A stretch of 64,000 nucleotides of DNA. It comes from an uncultured bacterium (lineage in GTDB: Bacteria; Bacteroidota; Ignavibacteria; Kapaibacteriales; UBA4661). The stretch spans positions 1 through 64,000 of the forward strand of contig CALCNX010000029.1 in NCBI GenBank assembly GCA_937899715.1, given 5' to 3'. Both the position numbers and the translations under genes were made by a program. The notes under the pieces are model-generated. The model was not told the origin of the DNA. It searched no databases and saw only the letters and a program-made list of their open reading frames with translations. Below, one piece after another: positions 60,038 through 64,000 of the stretch (position 1 is its first letter; every line of letters begins with the position of its first letter).

Positions 60038-61920
60038 AAAGCATTTACATTACGATATTTGCTCTCGTTACAATTTTTCTGTCGATATCGGGCGCTCAAG
60101 CCCAGATGATAGCTCCGCAGGATACGACGCTTGGCAATACCGAAACTGCCGCCAAAACTGCTGCTTGGGTGCGCGACATTGTACTGCCGACAGGCAAGGG
60201 TGGTATCGGCGCTCTATCAGGGATGTCGGCACAAGCGCTTATTGCTGATACTTCTCGAAAGTATATCAATAATACCTCTATGCAAACGTACTACTCCGGT
60301 GCGCTTTATCAAACGGACTTGCAAAACATTCGCAACAAAGTGCTTCAGCGCATAGTCCTGATGCGCAGGCTTGGTGTGCTTGCCGCACGCGATCCTGCGC
60401 TGTTCTCTTGGGGAGTATTGGAACCTGTAAAAGGAACGTACAACTTTACGCTGATGGATTCGCTTATCAAGGTGGGCGGCGAATATGGCGTACCGTTTGT
60501 CGGAACAATCGTACCCTTCAGCGATTGGGCAAGTTCCTGTAATGCCGATAGAACAATGTTCTGCAATAACCTGTTCGGAAGCGACAACGGCGCTGATTAT
60601 TTTTTTATCAATCAGGGTAAAATTGGACCTGTCTGTGATACGGCTGCTTTCTATGCCTTTGTACAAAAGCTCGTGGAACGTTACGACGGCGATGGCATAG
60701 ATGATATGCCCGGCTTGAAAGCTCCCGTCACATATTGGGAATTTTCTAACGAGCCGGACGGGGCTTGTGGCGGATATGGAGACCAGAAGTATGCAGATGG
60801 CAGACAGCCAAACTCTGCGCCCGGTCCGTATTCGCGCGACCATTCTATCATGTCTCGTGCCGTTAAAGCTGCTTGTCCTTCGTGCCAAGTAATGAATGGC
60901 GGCGCTATTGAATCGAATGATGTTCGCTTTTGGAATAATGTTCTTGATACGCTTGCCCCGAGTAAGCGATATCTGGACATAGCCAACATCCACGTCAATA
61001 CGGGCAAAACAACAAAATCAAGCGATTGGGATTGGGGAAATAACTTTTACCGTTATGTAAGTATATTTCAAAATAAAATCAATCAGTATAATGTAAAAAC
61101 GCCAATGTGGATGACCGAGTGGGGCTTTTATTCCGGTACGCCGACTATCAATGTTGCCCCGGGTCAAACAACAACGCTTCCAAACCGCACTGAGGAGGAG
61201 TACACAGCCATTCATGCAAAATTTTATCTGTGGGGCAAAGCAAACAACCTAACCACATTCTTCTACGATTTTTCGGGTGGTGTTGGCGGGTGGGGTGCGG
61301 CGCTCATTCAGACAGGTGCGGGCGGCAATAAAGCGATGTTGCTCTATCACACACTGCGCCTGTACGAATACAAATTCCGCGACGCCGATTCTGCCCGCCA
61401 AATCTCATTTTCGACAAGCGGCAACCTTTCTCTGCCGTCGGGACACATTCGCTTTTTTAAGCGCGGCGTGGCAACGGATGTTGTCTGGGGCTTGACAGCG
61501 CTTCCGGCAAGCATCGCAGGACGTAAAGTCCGTACCGATATGTACGGCAACACCGACACGCTGGATGCAGCAAAGATTACACTTCCTTTGGGATCGAATC
61601 CGATTATTCTCGAAAATGCTCCCACGATGAGTTCTGTCGCCGTATCTCCATCGCTTGCGGCGTTTGATGTTTCGCCGAATCCTGCCTCTGATGTTGTTCG
61701 TTTCAATTTCACACTTCTAAAGCCGGAACGAGTACAAATAAAAGTTTACAATGTTCTTGGTGTAGAAGTCGCATCACTGCTGGATGATGAGTTTATTGCG
61801 GGAGACCATTCATTTCATTTTAGCACGACAAGTATTGCGTTTAGTTCACAAATGCTCTTCGTTCAGCTTAAAACTCAAAGCTCGGCATTCAAAACTTTAC
61901 CTTTACAGGTGTTGCGATGA
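60034..61920 (+). CDS. Clan GH-A glycosidase-like secreted protein with T9SS sorting domain, copy 2
   Basis: This tandem paralogue of the previous gene is similar over its whole length (628 residues). It has a signal peptide ending GAQAQ, the candidate acid/base Glu240 in YWEFSNEPDG and the candidate nucleophile in MWMTEWGFYSG. A nine-residue insert (about KYADGRQPN) follows GGYGD. The late barrel and beta domain are almost identical to copy 1 (NNLTTFFYDFSGGVGGWGAA; GRKVRTDMYGNTDTLDAAKI), while the sorting-domain tail differs (VYNVLGVEVASLLDDEF... LPLQVLR). Uneven divergence suggests gene conversion in the middle. Confidence 0.75.
   Translation: MKSIYITIFALVTIFLSISGAQAQMIAPQDTTLGNTETAAKTAAWVRDIVLPTGKGGIGALSGMSAQALIADTSRKYINNTSMQTYYSGALYQTDLQNIRNKVLQRIVLMRRLGVLAARDPALFSWGVLEPVKGTYNFTLMDSLIKVGGEYGVPFVGTIVPFSDWASSCNADRTMFCNNLFGSDNGADYFFINQGKIGPVCDTAAFYAFVQKLVERYDGDGIDDMPGLKAPVTYWEFSNEPDGACGGYGDQKYADGRQPNSAPGPYSRDHSIMSRAVKAACPSCQVMNGGAIESNDVRFWNNVLDTLAPSKRYLDIANIHVNTGKTTKSSDWDWGNNFYRYVSIFQNKINQYNVKTPMWMTEWGFYSGTPTINVAPGQTTTLPNRTEEEYTAIHAKFYLWGKANNLTTFFYDFSGGVGGWGAALIQTGAGGNKAMLLYHTLRLYEYKFRDADSARQISFSTSGNLSLPSGHIRFFKRGVATDVVWGLTALPASIAGRKVRTDMYGNTDTLDAAKITLPLGSNPIILENAPTMSSVAVSPSLAAFDVSPNPASDVVRFNFTLLKPERVQIKVYNVLGVEVASLLDDEFIAGDHSFHFSTTSIAFSSQMLFVQLKTQSSAFKTLPLQVLR
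61907..61920 (+). promoter_or_regulatory. Ribosome site and start embedded in sorting-domain codons, junction 4
   Basis: AGGTG (61907-61911) lies five bases before ATG 61917, in CAG GTG TTG CGA TGA. Confidence 0.75.
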
Positions 61921-63377
61921 AACGTTCGATTACTATCTTCGTTGCTGTGATACTATGGTGCTGCGGGCACTGTCCGTCGGCTGTTCATACTCAAACTTTG
62001 GAGGAGACAACGACTGATTTTCTGGGATATTATCTCCGTTCCGGGCATACGGCAGCATATCAAACCATCGTAACGCAAAACGGTGGTAAAGTGGTGAATT
62101 TGCAAGCAGACAGCAGTTTTTTTGTGCTGTGGGTTCCGCAGAATTATTCAACGCTGAAAGACAAGCGCGTTCTTGTCTCCGTCCACGGCACGGCGGGAAC
62201 GGGCTATGTGGCAACTCGTGATGAGTTGGCAAACGCTCAAGCCAATAACTATGCACTTGTCGGTATTCAATGGGTACTCTTCGACGCACAAAACCGCGAG
62301 ACATATTTCCCTGAAGACAAAGTGTATAAAGTTATTGATGCTGCGCTCAAACATATGAAATCTAAATATGGAGCAGAGGTCAACAAATCTGCGTATCGCG
62401 GGTTTTCGCGGGGCGGGCTGATTAGTTATGAAGTAACGCAGATTGACCGTACAAAAGGAACGAACTACTTTGCGCTTACGCTCTCACTTTCCGGCGGGCA
62501 GTCCGCCAGCCTCACTCCGGGTAAATTCGACCGCACCGTGTTTATGGATAAACTGGAACGAGGTCAGTACGGAGCCAACCCATTCTTGGGAGCGAGTTTC
62601 TTTCTGTATTGCGGCTTAAAAGATGAGACATGGGGTACGCTTCAGGGCGATTATATGCGCTATACCGACTCCACGATGCGTAAATATGGCGCAAATGTTT
62701 CACGGCTTCTGATTGATCCCGACGGCAAACACGAGGGCTACCAAACAAATGCGGGTGCACAAGCATCCGGTATTTCCTTCTTCTTGGCACTGACGACTAC
62801 ACCCATTCCACCCGTACTTGCGCAGCCCGCCGACAAAGCAATAAATCTGCCTGTACAAGCGACCGTATTGCAATGGAGTACTACGGCAAGCGCGGCGGTG
62901 TTCGACGTACAAGTCGCATCGGATGCCGCTTTCACGCGAACTGTTCTGCGTGATTCGTTGCTTGGCGGCTCCGTAACAAGCCGTACAGCCACTAACCTTG
63001 CAGCAGGAAGCACATATTACTGGCGCGTCCGCACAAAAAACAATATTGGCTCAAGTGCGTGGTCAGATACGCGCAGTTTCACTACACAAGCAATGACGGG
63101 TATCATGGAAATAGGTGAGCCGATATCTCTGTTTATTTCTCCGAATCCTGTCTCAGAACAAATGGTCGTAAAGTTTTCGCTTACCCGAACGGAGCGTGTT
63201 CGTCTTATGCTCTGCGATGTTCTTGGTCGAGAGACAATGCAAATCCTTGACGCTGAATTGAGCGCAGGTAAGCACACAGCCTCAGTGAATACAGCAAACC
63301 TCTCTCAAGGTTCTTATTTTCTGCGCTTATATGCGCCATCATTATTCCAAACTAAATCTGTTCAGGTGATTCGATGA
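61917..63377 (+). CDS. Secreted alpha/beta-hydrolase (esterase-like) with fibronectin-like and T9SS sorting domains
   Basis: The 486 residues match the gene at 20187 domain for domain: signal peptide (ending VHTQ), hydrolase (about 25-290) with LVSVHGTAGTGY, the nucleophile elbow GFSRG and the His-containing DGKHEGY, a beta-sandwich (PADKAINLPVQATVLQWSTT ... TYYWRVRTKNNIGSSAWSD) and a sorting domain (ISPNPVSEQMVVKFSL...VQVIR). Its place next to the GH-A pair suggests removal of ester decorations from the same glycan, as carbohydrate esterases do. This is inference only. Its end is coupled to a tiny 28-codon frame. Confidence 0.78.
   Translation: MKRSITIFVAVILWCCGHCPSAVHTQTLEETTTDFLGYYLRSGHTAAYQTIVTQNGGKVVNLQADSSFFVLWVPQNYSTLKDKRVLVSVHGTAGTGYVATRDELANAQANNYALVGIQWVLFDAQNRETYFPEDKVYKVIDAALKHMKSKYGAEVNKSAYRGFSRGGLISYEVTQIDRTKGTNYFALTLSLSGGQSASLTPGKFDRTVFMDKLERGQYGANPFLGASFFLYCGLKDETWGTLQGDYMRYTDSTMRKYGANVSRLLIDPDGKHEGYQTNAGAQASGISFFLALTTTPIPPVLAQPADKAINLPVQATVLQWSTTASAAVFDVQVASDAAFTRTVLRDSLLGGSVTSRTATNLAAGSTYYWRVRTKNNIGSSAWSDTRSFTTQAMTGIMEIGEPISLFISPNPVSEQMVVKFSLTRTERVRLMLCDVLGRETMQILDAELSAGKHTASVNTANLSQGSYFLRLYAPSLFQTKSVQVIR
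63364..63377 (+). promoter_or_regulatory. Ribosome site and start embedded in sorting-domain codons, junction 5
   Basis: AGGTG (63364-63368) lies five bases before ATG 63374, in CAG GTG ATT CGA TGA. The frame it opens is now only 28 codons long. Confidence 0.65.
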
Positions 63378-63460
63378 AACCTGTTTTCGCAGCTATAATT
63401 ACTAACTTCTTGCTTTTTTGTGCCGCACCGCAGCGAAGCGATGCAGGACGCGGTTTCTGA
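63374..63460 (+). pseudogene. Signal-peptide stump of a lost gene
   Basis: The ATGA-coupled frame reads MKPVFAAIITNFLLFCAAPQ and eight more residues before a stop. It has the make-up of an export signal (positive start, hydrophobic core, AAPQ) but no mature protein. The downstream bases up to 63567 contain no related coding sequence. Probably the gene that followed was deleted or frameshifted, leaving its start. Confidence 0.5.
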
Positions 63461-63467
63461 AGCGCAT

Positions 63468-63496
63468 GGAGACAAAGTATTAATAGTATTGTCTCC
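63468..63496. other. Hairpin between the stump and the last gene
   Basis: GGAGACAA (63468-63475) and TTGTCTCC (63489-63496) are perfect arms around a 13-base AT-rich loop. No T run follows. It could attenuate transcription or shape the leader of the gene at 63568. Confidence 0.4.
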
Positions 63497-63567
63497 ACAA
63501 AGTATAGGTTCAATCACGCAACAAAAATGGGTACTTTCACAATTTCTGGGAAGTTCGAGGAATATCT

Positions 63568-64000
63568 ATGAAAAAGTTTATTACCTTCTGTACCGCATCA
63601 CTCATTGCTTACGAAGCATTTGCACAAACACACACTATTCAAATTGGCACAGTGAATTCTACTGATGCCACAATTAAGCCTATCTTTGGTGTGATTGCCG
63701 GACCCGACCCACCAACGGGTACAGGTATTGGAGCAATTAACACCACAAAACAGCTTCAAGACATTGGTATTCTCAGCATTCGGAATAATGATTATTACGA
63801 CGACCGTTTGGATATGCCGCTGATTTTTAATTGCGGCGGCTCGACGTATCCTTCCTATTCGGGCTGTGATGCAAACGACGACAAAAACTACAATTGGACG
63901 GCTTCGGACAAGCAGTTTCAAAGCTACATAGACGGCGGTTTTGACTCATTTTTGCGCTTGGGCGGCGAATACAACAACGCCACACGAGAGTACGATTTTA
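63568..64000 (+). CDS. Secreted glycosidase-like protein, partial (runs off window end)
   Basis: An ATG at 63568, preceded by GAGG, starts a signal peptide (MKKFITFCTASLIAYEAFAQ). The frame stays open to the window end (144 codons). The mature start (IFGVIAGPDPPTGTGIGAIN; LQDIGILSIRNNDYYDDRLD; FDSFLRLGGEYNN) resembles the first strands of GH39- or GH5-like TIM barrels, in which RxND and FRLGGE stretches line the active site. It is not closely similar to the two GH-A paralogues upstream. Catalytic residues and any sorting domain would lie beyond the window. Confidence 0.65.
   Translation, partial: MKKFITFCTASLIAYEAFAQTHTIQIGTVNSTDATIKPIFGVIAGPDPPTGTGIGAINTTKQLQDIGILSIRNNDYYDDRLDMPLIFNCGGSTYPSYSGCDANDDKNYNWTASDKQFQSYIDGGFDSFLRLGGEYNNATREYDF

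Noticed and set aside
63420..63665. 81-residue + strand frame near the window end
   Set aside because: It overlaps the signal peptide of the gene at 63568 in another frame and has no protein-like pattern.

Overview
The window looks like chromosomal DNA of a Gram-negative bacterium of the Bacteroidota/Chlorobiota lineage, perhaps a Kapabacteria- or Ignavibacteria-like organism. The evidence is the many secreted proteins that end in a type A type IX secretion (T9SS) sorting domain (SPNPASD..VNFTL..E+V.L.LYN.LGQEV ... QVLR), a TonB receptor followed by a DUF4249-type lipoprotein, a 7TMR-DISM histidine kinase, an LptF/G permease, and promoters of the TTTG-N19-21-TAnnTTTG type. The lineage is an inference; there is no rRNA in the window. 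No tRNA, rRNA or CRISPR array was seen.

1-16.2 kb holds a compact nuoJ-nuoK pair between terminators; a complete phosphate uptake operon pstS-pstC-pstA-pstB-phoU; purC on the opposite strand; a TetR regulator behind a duplicated promoter-operator; the tripartite efflux genes it probably controls (TolC-like, membrane fusion, RND pump) closed by a strong terminator; and an ECF sigma factor followed by a single-pass membrane protein that ends in a T9SS-type sorting domain.

16.2-35.4 kb is mixed: a structured intergenic element, a membrane-bound HdrD-like iron-sulfur oxidoreductase with a cupin, a decayed IS1-family element with clear terminal inverted repeats beside an HTH gene remnant, a secreted esterase-like protein, a zinc alcohol dehydrogenase, LptF/G, queA, an orphan sugar-type ABC ATPase, a 7TMR-DISM kinase, an ion-channel-like membrane protein with a degenerate pore filter, tyrS, a lone receiver, a secreted esterase, a secreted thioredoxin-TPR protein, and a LytTR response regulator whose last codons contain a run of ten G.

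35.4-49.1 kb holds envelope genes: two homologous unrecognised proteins (one a lipoprotein, the other with an apparently frameshifted lipoprotein leader), a run of small outer-membrane-type proteins that includes a broken duplicate, a TonB receptor with its DUF4249 partner, lspA, and a sensor kinase/response regulator pair.

49.2-64 kb is a one-strand cluster of secreted proteins, nearly all with T9SS sorting domains: two arylsulfotransferase-like proteins, propeller proteins (one a clear Asp-box sialidase type), a protein that is almost only a sorting domain, two tandem clan GH-A glycosidase-like paralogues, an esterase-like paralogue of the 20.2 kb gene, and a further glycosidase-like gene cut by the window end. 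At five junctions the sorting domain's last codons, CAG GTG NTN CGA TGA (Gln-Val-Leu/Ile-Arg-stop), also form a Shine-Dalgarno-like AGGTG five bases before the overlapping ATGA start of the next gene. This dual-use joint is the most distinctive pattern in the window.
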